From Pseudomonas fluorescens (GTDB taxonomy: Bacteria; Pseudomonadota; Gammaproteobacteria; Pseudomonadales; Pseudomonadaceae): a DNA stretch of 64,000 nt. The stretch covers positions 4,836,001 to 4,900,000 of the forward strand of contig NZ_CP038438.1 of the NCBI RefSeq assembly GCF_004683905.1. Reading direction: 5' to 3'. The notes beneath the pieces were generated by a model. That model had not been told where the DNA came from. It saw nothing but the letters and a program-made list of their open reading frames with translations, and made no database searches. Of the stretch, positions 25,881-35,180 are shown piece by piece; position 1 is the first letter of the stretch, and every line of letters starts with the position of its first letter. The translations under genes and the position numbers were made by a program.

Positions 25881-27201
25881 TCGCTTCCTGAAAATCCATC
25901 TCCGGCGGCTGACGACGAAAGCCGCCGGTGAGCACCGCCAGATACACCACGCCAATCGCCAGCCAGCTCAGGCCCAGATACACCGCCAGGTGATCCAGGC
26001 TGACCATCAGCCACAAGTCCGCCACCAGCCCGATGAACGGGAAGACCAGAAACAGCACCAGCTCACGCGGGCCCTTTTTCTCGCCGCCGATCCAGTAGTG
26101 AAAGATCACCGACAGGTTGACCAGACTGAACGCCAGGAACGCGCCGAAGTTGATGAACGAAGTGGACGTGGTCACGTCGAGTTTCAGCGCCAGCAACGCC
26201 ACCACTGCACACAGCAGGATGCTGTTGACCGGTGTGCCAAAGCGCGCATGCAAGGTGCCGAAAAATGACTTGGGCAACACGCCGTCGCGGCCCATCGCAA
26301 ACAGCAGACGCGAACCGCTGGCCTGGGCCGACAACCCCGAGGCGAACTGGCCGACGATCAAGCCAATGAGGAAGATCGAGACGAACAGATCGCCGCCGAT
26401 GTTGCGCGCAATTTCATAGGCCGCCGAGTCGACGCTGTCGAATTCAAACGACGGATGTGCGATCTGCACAAAGTACGACACCCCGACGAAGATCAGCCCG
26501 CCAATCAGCGTAATCAACATGATCGCCCGTGGAATGGTGCGGCGTGGGTCGCGGGTCTCTTCGGTCAGCGTACTGACCGCGTCGAAACCGAGGAACGAAT
26601 AACAGGCGATGGCCGCGCCACTCATGATCAGCGGCATCTGCATGTCGCCATTGAAGAACGGTTTGATCGACCACAACGGCGTGCGCGCATCGCCGCCGAC
26701 GTAGTGCACGCACAACGCGACGAAAGCGATCAGCACCAGAAATTGCACCAGCATCAGCAAGGCGTTGATGCCGTTGGCCAGTTTCAGACCGATGATGTTG
26801 ATCGCGCTGGTGATGCCGATGAACGCCAGTACCCAGATCCACTGCGGGATCGACGGGAAGGCCGAAGCGAGGTACGCCGCGCCGATCAGCCAGATCGCCA
26901 TCGGCAAAAACAGATAATCGAGCAGCACCGCCCAACCGGCGATGAAGCCGAGCTTGGGGCTGATCGCCTTGCGCACGTAGCTGTAGGCGGAACCGGCGAC
27001 GGGGAACGCGGCGGCCATGCGCCCGTAGCTCATGGCGGTGAAGAACATCGCCACCAGTGCCGCCAGATACGCGGCCGGGACCATGCCGGCGGTGGATTGC
27101 GCGAGGATGCCGAAAGTGCCGAGGACAATGATCGGCGTCATGTAGGCGATGCCGAACAGCACCACCGACCCTAATGACAGGGTGCGTTGCAAACGAGCCA
27201 T
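25876..27201 (-). CDS. APC-superfamily permease (amino acid or amine)
   Basis: 441 residues with about twelve membrane helices. The opening LSLGSVVLFGIAYMTPIIVL and the block FLGFDAVSTLTEETRDPRRTIPRAI fit the APC superfamily. The overall look is closest to the putrescine-importer-like branch, but amino acid transport is equally possible. It is an inner-membrane symporter. It is followed leftward by the signalling operon (convergent). It has its own upstream region with a REP doublet, then the nitrilase-like gene on the same strand. Import of a nitrogen compound later handled by the amidase is plausible inference. Confidence 0.82.
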   Translation of the reverse strand: MARLQRTLSLGSVVLFGIAYMTPIIVLGTFGILAQSTAGMVPAAYLAALVAMFFTAMSYGRMAAAFPVAGSAYSYVRKAISPKLGFIAGWAVLLDYLFLPMAIWLIGAAYLASAFPSIPQWIWVLAFIGITSAINIIGLKLANGINALLMLVQFLVLIAFVALCVHYVGGDARTPLWSIKPFFNGDMQMPLIMSGAAIACYSFLGFDAVSTLTEETRDPRRTIPRAIMLITLIGGLIFVGVSYFVQIAHPSFEFDSVDSAAYEIARNIGGDLFVSIFLIGLIVGQFASGLSAQASGSRLLFAMGRDGVLPKSFFGTLHARFGTPVNSILLCAVVALLALKLDVTTSTSFINFGAFLAFSLVNLSVIFHYWIGGEKKGPRELVLFLVFPFIGLVADLWLMVSLDHLAVYLGLSWLAIGVVYLAVLTGGFRRQPPEMDFQEAT

Positions 27202-27314
27202 GGGCGACTTACTCCGAATGTTATTGGATTTATGGCAGAGCCGAGTTCGGCGAATATTTCGGGTGTGGCTTTGTTGTTTTTTGGATCAAGCAGGTGTGTT
27301 GTCTGGACTGGTCT

Positions 27315-27379
27315 CTTCGCGAGCAAGCTCGCTCCCACAGTGACCGCGCTCCCCTGTGGGAGCGAGCTTGCTCGCGAAG
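27315..27379. repeat. REP palindrome pair (type A)
   Basis: Inverted copies of the CTTCGCGAGCAAGCTCGCTC type element with a 15-base spacer. They lie between the permease and the amidase, both on the minus strand. The core carries GAGC in place of GGGC, a common variant. Confidence 0.9.
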
Positions 27380-27408
27380 GCGTCAGCCCGACCGACACAG
27401 AACCCGGA

Positions 27409-28230
27409 TCAGCGCGCAGGAATCAGCAACTCACGCAATCCAGAAGCGTGCTCCACCACCTCCCCCGGCAGTTTCAAACGCTGATCATCCAGGTAACGGT
27501 AATCCTTGCGCGCAACCTCCAACCGGTCGAAATCCAGCTCGACGCTGAACTGCCCCTCTTCCCGCCCCGCTTCGAACAGCAATTCCCCCAGCGGATCCAC
27601 CAGCGCACTGCCACCGGCAAACATCAAACCGTCATCCCCGGCCTCGACGCGGTTGACCATCAGCGCAAACGCCTGGTTTTCCTGGGCGCGGGCCATGATT
27701 GCGGTGCGGTGAGTCGGGGCGTACGGGTCCATGTTGCCGTTGGTCACGATCAGCAATTCGGCACCCAGTTGCGCCAGTGCGCGGGCGGATTCGGGGAACT
27801 CGATGTCGTAGCAGATCAGCAGGCCGACGCGCACGCCGTTCCACTCGCAAGTGGCATAGCGGTCGCCGGGTTCGAACACGCCGCGATCCGAAGCCCAGAG
27901 GTGGGTCTTGCGATATTTGAGCGCGATGCCTTCGGGGGTGATCAGCAGGGTGGTGTTGTAGAAGCGACCGTTGTCGTTTTCGGCCATGCCGATCACCACA
28001 GCGATGTTGCGCTCGCGGGCGGCGGCCAGCACCGCGCGGACGGTCGGGCCATCCAGCGGCTCGGCGATCTGCGCCACAGTGTCGGCGCTCGGAAAGCCCA
28101 TCAGGTGGGTTTCCGGGAACACGATCAATTGCGTGTCGGCCGCGCATGCGGCAATCGCCGCGAGGGCACGTTCGAGGTTGTACGCCGTGTCTTTGTCACG
28201 GCCCGCCAGTTGGGCGAGTTCGACTTTCAT
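27409..28230 (-). CDS. Carbon-nitrogen hydrolase (nitrilase superfamily amidase)
   Basis: 273 residues from ATG 28230 with AAGGAA upstream; the longer frame to 28308 lacks support. The catalytic triad of the nitrilase superfamily is visible: Glu in FPETH, Lys in YRKTHL and Cys in LLICYDIEFPE. The size and the absence of a signal peptide suit cytoplasmic amidases such as omega-amidase or beta-ureidopropionase-like enzymes. It is divergent from a LuxR-type regulator at 28356 that may control it, and lies downstream of nothing else on its strand. Confidence 0.88.
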   Translation of the reverse strand: MKVELAQLAGRDKDTAYNLERALAAIAACAADTQLIVFPETHLMGFPSADTVAQIAEPLDGPTVRAVLAAARERNIAVVIGMAENDNGRFYNTTLLITPEGIALKYRKTHLWASDRGVFEPGDRYATCEWNGVRVGLLICYDIEFPESARALAQLGAELLIVTNGNMDPYAPTHRTAIMARAQENQAFALMVNRVEAGDDGLMFAGGSALVDPLGELLFEAGREEGQFSVELDFDRLEVARKDYRYLDDQRLKLPGEVVEHASGLRELLIPAR

Positions 28231-28355
28231 GAGAATTCCTTGTGATGGGCAGCGGGCGCCGAAAGATTGCCCGGTGGCTGTCTGTGGGCCAGTATGCGCA
28301 GCAAGCAACCGGCCAGGGAATCACGCGGCCGGGGTAACCCGATAGGGGTAGATCC
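28231..28355. promoter_or_regulatory. Divergent promoter region, amidase and LuxR regulator
   Basis: 125 bases between two divergent starts. The regulator probably binds here, as is usual for LuxR proteins next to divergent targets. No clear dyad was identified by eye. Confidence 0.4.
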
Positions 28356-29156
28356 ATGACCGTTTCGTTTGATGACATCACCTGGCACCGCGCCGTCGGG
28401 CAACTGATCGACGCGCTGGACAAGCCGAATTTCTGGGCGCAACTGGTGCGCCTGCTCGACCAGTACGTGGCGTTCGATAGTTGGGTGGTGCTGCTGTTCA
28501 GTGCCGATCAGCACCCGCAGGTCTTCGCCGAATGCCCCGGCGAGGACGGCAGTCCCGACCCGCTGTTTCAGGATTATCTGCGCGGGTTGTACCTGCTCGA
28601 CCCGTTCTACATCGCCTGCCGCGAACAGTCGCGCACCGGGTTGTACCGCCTGTCCGAGGTGGCGCCGGAGCATTTCGAGCTGACCGAGTATTACCAGCGA
28701 TACTTTCGTCTGAATGTGGTCGCCGACGAAATCCAGTTCAATTGCCAACTCGAAGGCGAGCGCACGTTGTGCCTGTCGCTGGGCAGTGAAAAACGTTTCA
28801 CTGGCGAACAGATCGCTTTGCTGTCTTTGATCCAGCCGTGGGTGCTGGGCCTGTTGCGTCAGCGCCTGCCGTACGAGATCAACCAGACCGTGGCCCTCGC
28901 TGCCGCGCCAGCTGCGGCCGACTGGCGAGTGCAACTGGAAGCCTCGGAGCAACAACTCAAGGGTGCGCAACTGACCGCCCGGGAGCTGGATGTCGGGCGT
29001 TTGATGCTCAGCGGTTGCTCGAGTAAAGAAATCGCCCGTAAGCTGGAAATCTCCGTAGAAACCGTGAAAGTCCATAAGAAACACATGTACAGCAAGCTGG
29101 GGATCAAATCCCAGTCGGAGCTGTTTTCGATTTTTCTCCAGGCGCAGAACGCCTGA
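28356..29156 (+). CDS. LuxR-family transcriptional regulator
   Basis: 266 residues. The C-terminal helix-turn-helix is typical: LTARELDVGRLMLSGCSSKE, then IARKLEISVETVKVHKKHMYSKLGI. The N-terminal 190 residues resemble GAF-like or autoinducer-like sensory domains but show no acyl-homoserine-lactone residues that could be called. It is divergent from the nitrilase-like amidase and close to the APC permease, so it may control uptake and hydrolysis of a nitrogen compound. It has no luxI partner nearby. Confidence 0.87.
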   Translation: MTVSFDDITWHRAVGQLIDALDKPNFWAQLVRLLDQYVAFDSWVVLLFSADQHPQVFAECPGEDGSPDPLFQDYLRGLYLLDPFYIACREQSRTGLYRLSEVAPEHFELTEYYQRYFRLNVVADEIQFNCQLEGERTLCLSLGSEKRFTGEQIALLSLIQPWVLGLLRQRLPYEINQTVALAAAPAAADWRVQLEASEQQLKGAQLTARELDVGRLMLSGCSSKEIARKLEISVETVKVHKKHMYSKLGIKSQSELFSIFLQAQNA

Positions 29157-29194
29157 TAACGCGTGGAAATGCTTTCCTGTGTCGACAGATTCTC

Positions 29195-29326
29195 TGTGGT
29201 GAGGGGATTCATCCCCGATGGGCTGCGCAGCAGTCCCAAGTCTATGCATGCGGTCTTTCAGTTAAACCGCAGTGAATGGTTTTGGGGCGGCTTCGCCACC
29301 CATCGGGGATAAATCCCCTCACCACA
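29195..29326. repeat. Long imperfect palindrome (type B, REPIN-like)
   Basis: The same unit as at 14109-14241, with outer arms TGTGGTGAGGGGATT and AAATCCCCTCACCACA and inner GATGGGCTGCGCAGC. It lies just upstream of the glutamate-synthase-like gene. Confidence 0.85.
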
Positions 29327-29397
29327 ATAAATCTCATCAACAGGCCCGCCTGCTGCCACAGGTTTGCAAACCATTGAGTCCGAACCAAGGAAACCGT

Positions 29398-31017
29398 ATG
29401 AGCCTGTCACTCCTGAGCCGCTACGCCTTCTTTGCCGTCTGCGTGATTTTCACCCTCGCCAGCCTGCCCTTTCTCGAACACGACTGGCTGTGGCCGATCA
29501 CCGCCGTCACCGGCGTGCTGAGCCTGCTCGGTCTGTTCGACCTGCTGCAGAGCCCGCACGCGGTGCGCCGCAACTACCCGATCCTGGGCAACATCCGCTA
29601 TCTGGTCGAAGGCATCCGCCCGGAGATCCGCCAGTACCTGCTGGAATCCGACAGCGACGCCCTGCCCTTCTCCCGCGCCCAGCGTTCGCTGGTCTATTCA
29701 CGGGCGAAAAATGAAAGCGCCGACAAACCCTTCGGCACGCTGATCGACGTGTATCAATCGGGCTTCGAATTCATCGGCCACTCGATGCGCCCGGCGCCGT
29801 TGAGCGACCCGAGCGGTTTCCGCGTCACCGTCGGCGGCCCGCAGTGCACCCAGCCGTATTCGGCCTCGGTGTTCAACATCTCGGCGATGAGCTTCGGCTC
29901 GCTCAGCGCCAACGCGATCCGCGCGCTGAATCAGGGCGCCAAGCTCGGCAACTTCGCCCACGACACCGGCGAAGGCAGCATCAGCCCGTATCACCGGGAA
30001 CACGGCGGCGACCTGACCTGGGAACTGGGCAGCGGCTACTTCGGCTGCCGCACCAGCGACGGCCGTTTCGACCCGGAGCGCTTCGCCACTCAGGCACAGA
30101 ATCCGCAGGTGCGGATGATCGAAATCAAGATGAGCCAGGGCGCCAAACCCGGCCACGGCGGGATCCTGCCCAAGCACAAGGTCACCCAGGAAATCGCCGA
30201 CACCCGCGGCATCATGATGGGCGAAGACTGCATCTCGCCGTCACGCCACAGCGCGTTTTCCACGCCGATCGAAATGATGCATTTCATCCAGCAACTGCGC
30301 GAACTGTCCGGCGGCAAACCGGTGGGCTTCAAGTTCTGCCTCGGGCATCCGTGGGAGTTCATGGGCATCGCCAAGGCCATGCTGGAAACCGGGATTCTGC
30401 CGGATTTCATCGTGGTCGACGGCAAGGAAGGCGGCACCGGCGCCGCACCGGTCGAATTCACCGACCACATCGGCGTGCCGATGCGCGAAGGCCTGCTGTT
30501 CGTGCACAACACCCTGGTCGGCCTGAACCTGCGCGACAAGATCAAACTCGGCGCCAGCGGCAAGATCGTCAGTGCCTTCGACATCGCCAGCGTGCTGGCC
30601 ATCGGCGCCGACTGGGCCAACTCGGCGCGCGGCTTCATGTTCGCCATCGGCTGCATCCAGTCGCAAAGCTGCCACACCAACAAATGCCCGACCGGCGTCG
30701 CCACCCAGGACGCTCTGCGCCAACGCGCCCTCGTCGTCCCGGACAAGGCTCAGCGCGTCTACAACTTCCACCGCAACACGCTCAAGGCGCTGGCAGAAAT
30801 GCTCGCCGCCGCAGGCCTTGAGCATCCGTCGCAACTGTCGGCCAAGCACCTGGTGCGCCGCATGTCGGCGACCGAGATCAAACTGTTTTCGCAGTTGCAT
30901 GTGTTTCTGAAACCGGGGGAATTGCTCACGGGTGAGGTGAATGGCGAGTTCTATTCGCGGATGTGGCAGATGGCGCGAGCAGACAGCTTTGAGCCGCAGG
31001 AAGTGGCGGCAGCCTGA
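29398..31017 (+). CDS. Membrane-anchored FMN-binding glutamate synthase-like protein
   Basis: 539 residues from ATG 29398 with AAGGAA eight bases upstream. Two N-terminal membrane helices (about residues 8-48) precede a glutamate-synthase central domain of the GltB type: SAMSFGSLSANAI, GEGSISPYH, KMSQGAKPGHGG, DGKEGGTGAAP, and the 3Fe-4S cysteine motif CIQSQSCHTNKC. The amidotransferase and GXGXG domains of full GltB are absent. Such stand-alone proteins are common in pseudomonads. Their electron donor and substrate are not established, and ammonia assimilation should not be assumed. It is convergent with the glucosyltransferase, six bases away. Confidence 0.88.
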   Translation: MSLSLLSRYAFFAVCVIFTLASLPFLEHDWLWPITAVTGVLSLLGLFDLLQSPHAVRRNYPILGNIRYLVEGIRPEIRQYLLESDSDALPFSRAQRSLVYSRAKNESADKPFGTLIDVYQSGFEFIGHSMRPAPLSDPSGFRVTVGGPQCTQPYSASVFNISAMSFGSLSANAIRALNQGAKLGNFAHDTGEGSISPYHREHGGDLTWELGSGYFGCRTSDGRFDPERFATQAQNPQVRMIEIKMSQGAKPGHGGILPKHKVTQEIADTRGIMMGEDCISPSRHSAFSTPIEMMHFIQQLRELSGGKPVGFKFCLGHPWEFMGIAKAMLETGILPDFIVVDGKEGGTGAAPVEFTDHIGVPMREGLLFVHNTLVGLNLRDKIKLGASGKIVSAFDIASVLAIGADWANSARGFMFAIGCIQSQSCHTNKCPTGVATQDALRQRALVVPDKAQRVYNFHRNTLKALAEMLAAAGLEHPSQLSAKHLVRRMSATEIKLFSQLHVFLKPGELLTGEVNGEFYSRMWQMARADSFEPQEVAAA

Positions 31018-31023
31018 GCGTCG

Positions 31024-32511
31024 TCACCAACTGAGCAGGCGGTGAGGCGGCGGCTCTTTCATGACGATGAAACCGTAATCGCCAATCAGGTAAATCCGGT
31101 AATACAGGCTGTCCACCAGCGCTGGAAACCCCTGATAGCCGACGCGGGTGGCATTGCGCCGTTCGCGTTCGGCGACCACGTTGGTAATGCCTGCTGACGG
31201 CAGATTTTCCGCGAGCATGAAGTAGTCGACGTTGAGCAAATACTTCAGAACCGGTAGCCGTTTGAATGAACCGGTCGCACTGGCCAGCCAGCGCTCGGAG
31301 TAGCTCACCGAGAGATAGATCCGCTTGGCTTCACGCAACTCGCGATGGGCGGCGATGTCGTGGCTCAGGCTGTACAGCGCGCTGTTGGCGAAGGTTTTCT
31401 GCAGGCTCAGCACCCGGCCATACGCGAAGGACAGCGAGAGAGTCGCCAGCAGCGCAATGATCAGCAGCAAGGGCAAGCGACGGTGCGCGGATGCCAACGC
31501 AACGTGAGACAGATAGAACAACCCCAGCAACAACACGCCGAACCCCATCAGGGTGCGCGCGCCCTCATTGAAGTCACGGAACAGCAGCGTGATCCCCGGC
31601 ACCAGCAAGACCAGCACTGGCAGCGTCAGCAAGCACAGCAACAGGGTTGACCAACGGTTCTGGCGGTACTGAATCAGGCGCACACAGCCGGCGATCGCAC
31701 ACAACACCAGCGCAGCGAAAACCCACGGGTAGCCACCGTGAAACAACAGCGCAACTTTATCCAGGATCCGAGCGAAATTGATGCCGATCTGCAACAGCGG
31801 ATCGGCGTCCAGGTTCAACAGATCCGTTTTTCGCAACGTTTCCATGAATGGGTACGCCGTGGCGCTGTAGATCAGGATGCCCAGGCCCGCTTGTGCGAGT
31901 TTCCAGCCCAGCATCCGCAGAATCTCCGGCCACTGAGTTCGCCGCTGAACAGCCCTGATCAACTCGACACAACACAGCCCGAGAAACACATTGAAGCTGA
32001 TCTGATAAAGACCGATTGCCAGCGCCAGCAACGCCGCCGGCACCAGCCAGCGCTGCACCCGCGATGAACCTTCGAACGTGATGGCGTAGATCGCCGCGAC
32101 CATGCTCAGGGCCATGATCGGGCCGTCGTATTGATAGGACAGATTCTGCAACAGGAACGGGTTGTACCAGAGCGGCAACGGCACCAGACAGCAGGCCAGC
32201 GTCGGTTCTGCAAAGTAGTGAAAGGTCAGGCGCGTCAGGGCCAGGCTCATCGCTACGACGGCGAGCAACAGCGGCAACGGAAAGATGTTCGGCGCGGCGC
32301 CGGTGAACGTCAGCGCTTGATAAAACCAGTCGGCAAACAATCGCCCCTGCCCGGCCCAGGCATTGCCGGCGGCCAGCGTGCGCCAGTTGTCGTCGATGTA
32401 GGGGAAGTCGGCGAGGATCAGGGGCAGGACGTACAACGCGGTAGCCAGCAGGAAGAACAGCGCGACCTGACGCTGACTGAGTTCTCGTTGGAGAAATGCG
32501 CTCGTTCTCAT
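31024..32511 (-). CDS. GtrII-like membrane glucosyltransferase
   Basis: 495 residues from ATG 32511 (GAGG upstream), chosen because MRTSAFLQREL begins the first conserved segment; the longer frame to 32643 overlaps the terminator of the next gene. About ten to eleven membrane helices are predicted. The early acidic pair in FPYIDDNWR is typical of GT-C glycosyltransferases such as the Shigella-phage GtrII group. These add glucose from a lipid carrier to O-antigen outside the inner membrane. No gtrA/gtrB partner is adjacent, so the donor system must lie elsewhere. Assignment to the family is fair; the acceptor is unknown. Confidence 0.7.
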   Translation of the reverse strand: MRTSAFLQRELSQRQVALFFLLATALYVLPLILADFPYIDDNWRTLAAGNAWAGQGRLFADWFYQALTFTGAAPNIFPLPLLLAVVAMSLALTRLTFHYFAEPTLACCLVPLPLWYNPFLLQNLSYQYDGPIMALSMVAAIYAITFEGSSRVQRWLVPAALLALAIGLYQISFNVFLGLCCVELIRAVQRRTQWPEILRMLGWKLAQAGLGILIYSATAYPFMETLRKTDLLNLDADPLLQIGINFARILDKVALLFHGGYPWVFAALVLCAIAGCVRLIQYRQNRWSTLLLCLLTLPVLVLLVPGITLLFRDFNEGARTLMGFGVLLLGLFYLSHVALASAHRRLPLLLIIALLATLSLSFAYGRVLSLQKTFANSALYSLSHDIAAHRELREAKRIYLSVSYSERWLASATGSFKRLPVLKYLLNVDYFMLAENLPSAGITNVVAERERRNATRVGYQGFPALVDSLYYRIYLIGDYGFIVMKEPPPHRLLSW

Positions 32512-32625
32512 GTGCGCGCCTCGGTTCACTGCCGCGCGGGATTGCTGAGTGATACAGGTTTGAGCCTTGCTTCTGGGTTTGTATCGCGCTTTCAGACCGG
32601 CGGTTACAGCTTCTGAAGCGCCCAT

Positions 32626-32656
32626 GAAAAAAGCCCCGACCAATGGGCCGGGGCTT
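32626..32656 (-). terminator. Intrinsic terminator of the amino acid permease
   Basis: AAGCCCCG and CGGGGCTT (32631-32638 and 32649-32656) form a GC stem. On the minus strand it is followed by a six-T run (A run at 32627-32632). It sits 22 bases beyond the permease stop. Confidence 0.85.
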
Positions 32657-32677
32657 GTGTATCACCGTACTGTCGAC

Positions 32678-34096
32678 TTACGAAACCGAACGCACCGCAC
32701 CCTGCGTTTCACCGGTCGGCTGCAGCTTGAACACGTAGAACAACACAGTCAGCAGCACCAGGAACACCGGCCCCACATACAGCGCCACGCGGGTGTCCGG
32801 GAAGTACGCCATCAGGCCGACCACCAGCACCAGAAACGCCAGCGCGAAGTACGAGCTGACCGGGTACAACCACATCTTGTATTTCAGGCCGGCACGTTCG
32901 CTGGCGCTCAGGCCTTTGCGGAATTTCAGTTGCGCCAGCAGGATCATCACCCAGGTCCAGATCGCGCCGAAGGTGGCGATCGAGGTGACCCAGACGAAGA
33001 CTTTCTCCGGCACCAGGTAGTTGAGCAGCACGCCGATCAGCAGCGCGAAAATCGACAGCAGCAATGCCCGACGCGGCACGCCGTTGGAGGTCTTGGCGAA
33101 ACCGGCCGGGGCCTGGCCGTTCTGCGCCAGGCTGTAGAGCATGCGCCCGGTGCTGAAGATGCCGCCGTTGCACGACGACAGCGCCGCAGTGATCACCACG
33201 AAGTTGATGATGCCGGCGGCGGTCTTGATGCCCAGACGCTCGAAGGTCATCACGAACGGGCTACCCTGAGTGCCGATTTCGTTCCACGGGTAGATCGACA
33301 GGATCACGAACAGCGCGCCGACGTAGAACAGCAGAATGCGCCAGAACACCGAGCCGATCGCATCGGGAATGGTCTTCTGCGGGTTCTTCGCTTCACCGGC
33401 GGTGAGGCCGATCATCTCGACACCGAGGTAGGCGAACATGACCATTTGCAGGGACATCAGCACACCGGTCACGCCGTTGGGCATGAAGCCGCCGTGGGCC
33501 CACAGGTTGGAAATCCCCAGCGCCACGCCGTCGTTGCCGAAACCGAAAGCAATGATGCCGACGCCGCCGATGACCATGGCGATGATGGTGACGATCTTGA
33601 TCAGGGCGAACCAGAACTCGAATTCACCGAAGGCTTTTACCGCGATGAGGTTGATCGAGCCCATGCTGATCAGCGCCGCGAGGGCCCAGATCCAGCGCGG
33701 TACATCGGGGAACCAGATGCCCATGTACACGGCAACGGCGGTGATTTCCGCGACGCAGGTCACTAGCCACAGGAACCAGTAGTTCCAGCCGGTGAGAAAG
33801 CCCGCCAGCGGGCCGAGGTAGTCCTGGGCATAGCGGCTGAACGAGCCGGCCACCGGGTTGTGTACGGCCATTTCGCCGAGGGCGCGCATGATCACCAGGA
33901 TCGCCAGACCGCCGAGAATGTAGGAAAGCATGATCGCCGGGCCGGCCATTTCAATGGCCTTGGCCGAGCCGAGAAACAGGCCGACGCCGATACAGGCACC
34001 GAGTGCCATCAGGCGAATATGCCGTTCGCCGAGTTCGCGTTTAAGCGGGCCGCCGTGAGCGGTCTCGCCATGGGGCAGGTGATTGCCGACTGGCAT
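32678..34096 (-). CDS. Amino acid permease (AAT family, proline-permease-like)
   Basis: 472 residues with twelve membrane helices. The AAT signature is clear: LKRELGERHIRLMALGACIG, then GVGLFLGSAKAI, and the middle block VEMIGLTAGEAKNPQKTIP. The sequence resembles ProY/D-serine-D-alanine-glycine transporters; the specific amino acid is not decided by these motifs. It acts in the inner membrane as a proton symporter. It is monocistronic, with its own intrinsic terminator and an upstream region of about 390 bases before the first REPIN-like repeat. Confidence 0.87.
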   Translation of the reverse strand: MPVGNHLPHGETAHGGPLKRELGERHIRLMALGACIGVGLFLGSAKAIEMAGPAIMLSYILGGLAILVIMRALGEMAVHNPVAGSFSRYAQDYLGPLAGFLTGWNYWFLWLVTCVAEITAVAVYMGIWFPDVPRWIWALAALISMGSINLIAVKAFGEFEFWFALIKIVTIIAMVIGGVGIIAFGFGNDGVALGISNLWAHGGFMPNGVTGVLMSLQMVMFAYLGVEMIGLTAGEAKNPQKTIPDAIGSVFWRILLFYVGALFVILSIYPWNEIGTQGSPFVMTFERLGIKTAAGIINFVVITAALSSCNGGIFSTGRMLYSLAQNGQAPAGFAKTSNGVPRRALLLSIFALLIGVLLNYLVPEKVFVWVTSIATFGAIWTWVMILLAQLKFRKGLSASERAGLKYKMWLYPVSSYFALAFLVLVVGLMAYFPDTRVALYVGPVFLVLLTVLFYVFKLQPTGETQGAVRSVS

Positions 34097-34721
34097 AGGG
34101 ATACAACCTCGTCTTGTTATTGGATATGACCACCGTGTGTCGAAGCCTCGACCGATAGGCCTCAGCTTCCCGACACCGCGCCTGCTTCGTGGGCAGACAC
34201 GTCATGCAGGACCCTGCCTGCAAGATCAGCGGGGCGTGCAGTATAGAAAGCTTGTCACAGGGCTTTTCACTCTATAAGTGACAACATTCAGCTAGAAGTC
34301 TCGGCAAAAAGCCGCTTTGCGGAGAGATATTACCTGATATGCGTAGGAATATTCACCACAAAAAATCCCGGCGAGTATTGCACGATGATGGTGCACCGTC
34401 ATGGCCCTGCTTTGGTGGTATTGAAGATTAAAGAGCTCTAAACCGGTACTCCTCAGTTCATATGGCCTATTGCGTTGAAAGCTTTCTGTGGTGAGGGGAT
34501 TTATCCCCGATGGACTGCGCAGCAGGCCCAAGCTCTTAAAATGTGATCACCCTTGGTCAGGGCCGCTTCGCGCCCCATCGGGGATAAATCCCCTCGCCAC
34601 ACGTGACGTCAATATTCCCCGCCCCGCCTGAAAAACGAAAATTCCTACGGCATTTACAGACCCGGCTCAAGTAATCCGCCACTAGCCTTCAGGCCTTGAT
34701 GACTGAACGCAGGGAGCGAAC
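34097..34721. other. Long intergenic region between permease and RAYT
   Basis: 625 bases. The first part (34097-34290) must carry the permease promoter and leader. The middle is AT-richer with no readable gene. A type B palindrome occupies 34487-34601. The remaining 120 bases precede the RAYT start and contain its likely promoter. Open frames here fall in the repeat and are not genes. Confidence 0.6.
34487..34601. repeat. Type B palindrome upstream of the RAYT
   Basis: TGTGGTGAGGGGATTTATCC and its inverted partner flank GATGGACTGCGCAGCAGGCC and the complement GGCCGCTTCGCGCCCCATC. Its interior is closer to the copy at 35253-35367 than to the other copies, so the two that flank the RAYT look like a matched pair. 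Confidence 0.88.
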
Positions 34722-35180
34722 ATGCCAGTCAAACCAAATACTTACCGTCTTCGTTTAGGCCGACATTCCGAAACAGACCGAGCCTATTTCGTTACTTCAG
34801 TTGTATATGACCGCCAACCCGTATTTTCCGACTGGCGCACAGGCCGATTATTGGTTACAGAGTTCCGCCACGCCCATGAACAAGGCTTAGTGGAGTCCAT
34901 CGCCTGGGTGGTCATGCCTGATCACTTTCATTGGTTGATGCAGTTGAAAAGCGACAACCTTGGCACAGTCATTGGCGCGGTAAAGGCGCGCTGCACCCAA
35001 GCCGTTAACAGGAAAACCGGTCGGCGCGGTCGATTGTGGCAAACCGGTTTCCACGACCGCGCTATCCGTGATGGTGAGGACTTGAAACCATTCGCCCGGT
35101 ACATCATCGCCAATCCGCTACGGGCGGGATTGGTAGAGCGGATTGGCGACTACCCGCTTTGGGACGCCTGCTGGCTCTAG
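34722..35180 (+). CDS. REP-associated tyrosine transposase (RAYT)
   Basis: 152 residues of the IS200/IS605-related Y1 transposase superfamily. The HUH motif is VMPDHFHWL with His68 and His70. The catalytic tyrosine is probably Tyr127 in YIIANPLRAGLV, a hallmark of RAYTs. Positively charged segments (GAVKARCTQAVNRKTGRRGR) would contact single-stranded palindromes. Codon use is more AT-rich than in neighbouring genes. Type B palindromes stand on both sides (34487-34601 and 35253-35367), which is the expected arrangement of a RAYT with its cognate REPINs. RAYTs are usually single-copy, domesticated and not self-mobile. Confidence 0.92.
   Translation: MPVKPNTYRLRLGRHSETDRAYFVTSVVYDRQPVFSDWRTGRLLVTEFRHAHEQGLVESIAWVVMPDHFHWLMQLKSDNLGTVIGAVKARCTQAVNRKTGRRGRLWQTGFHDRAIRDGEDLKPFARYIIANPLRAGLVERIGDYPLWDACWL

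Noticed and set aside
34292..34531. Small minus-strand open frame beside the RAYT
   Set aside because: It is largely made of the type B palindrome and has no ribosome-binding site.
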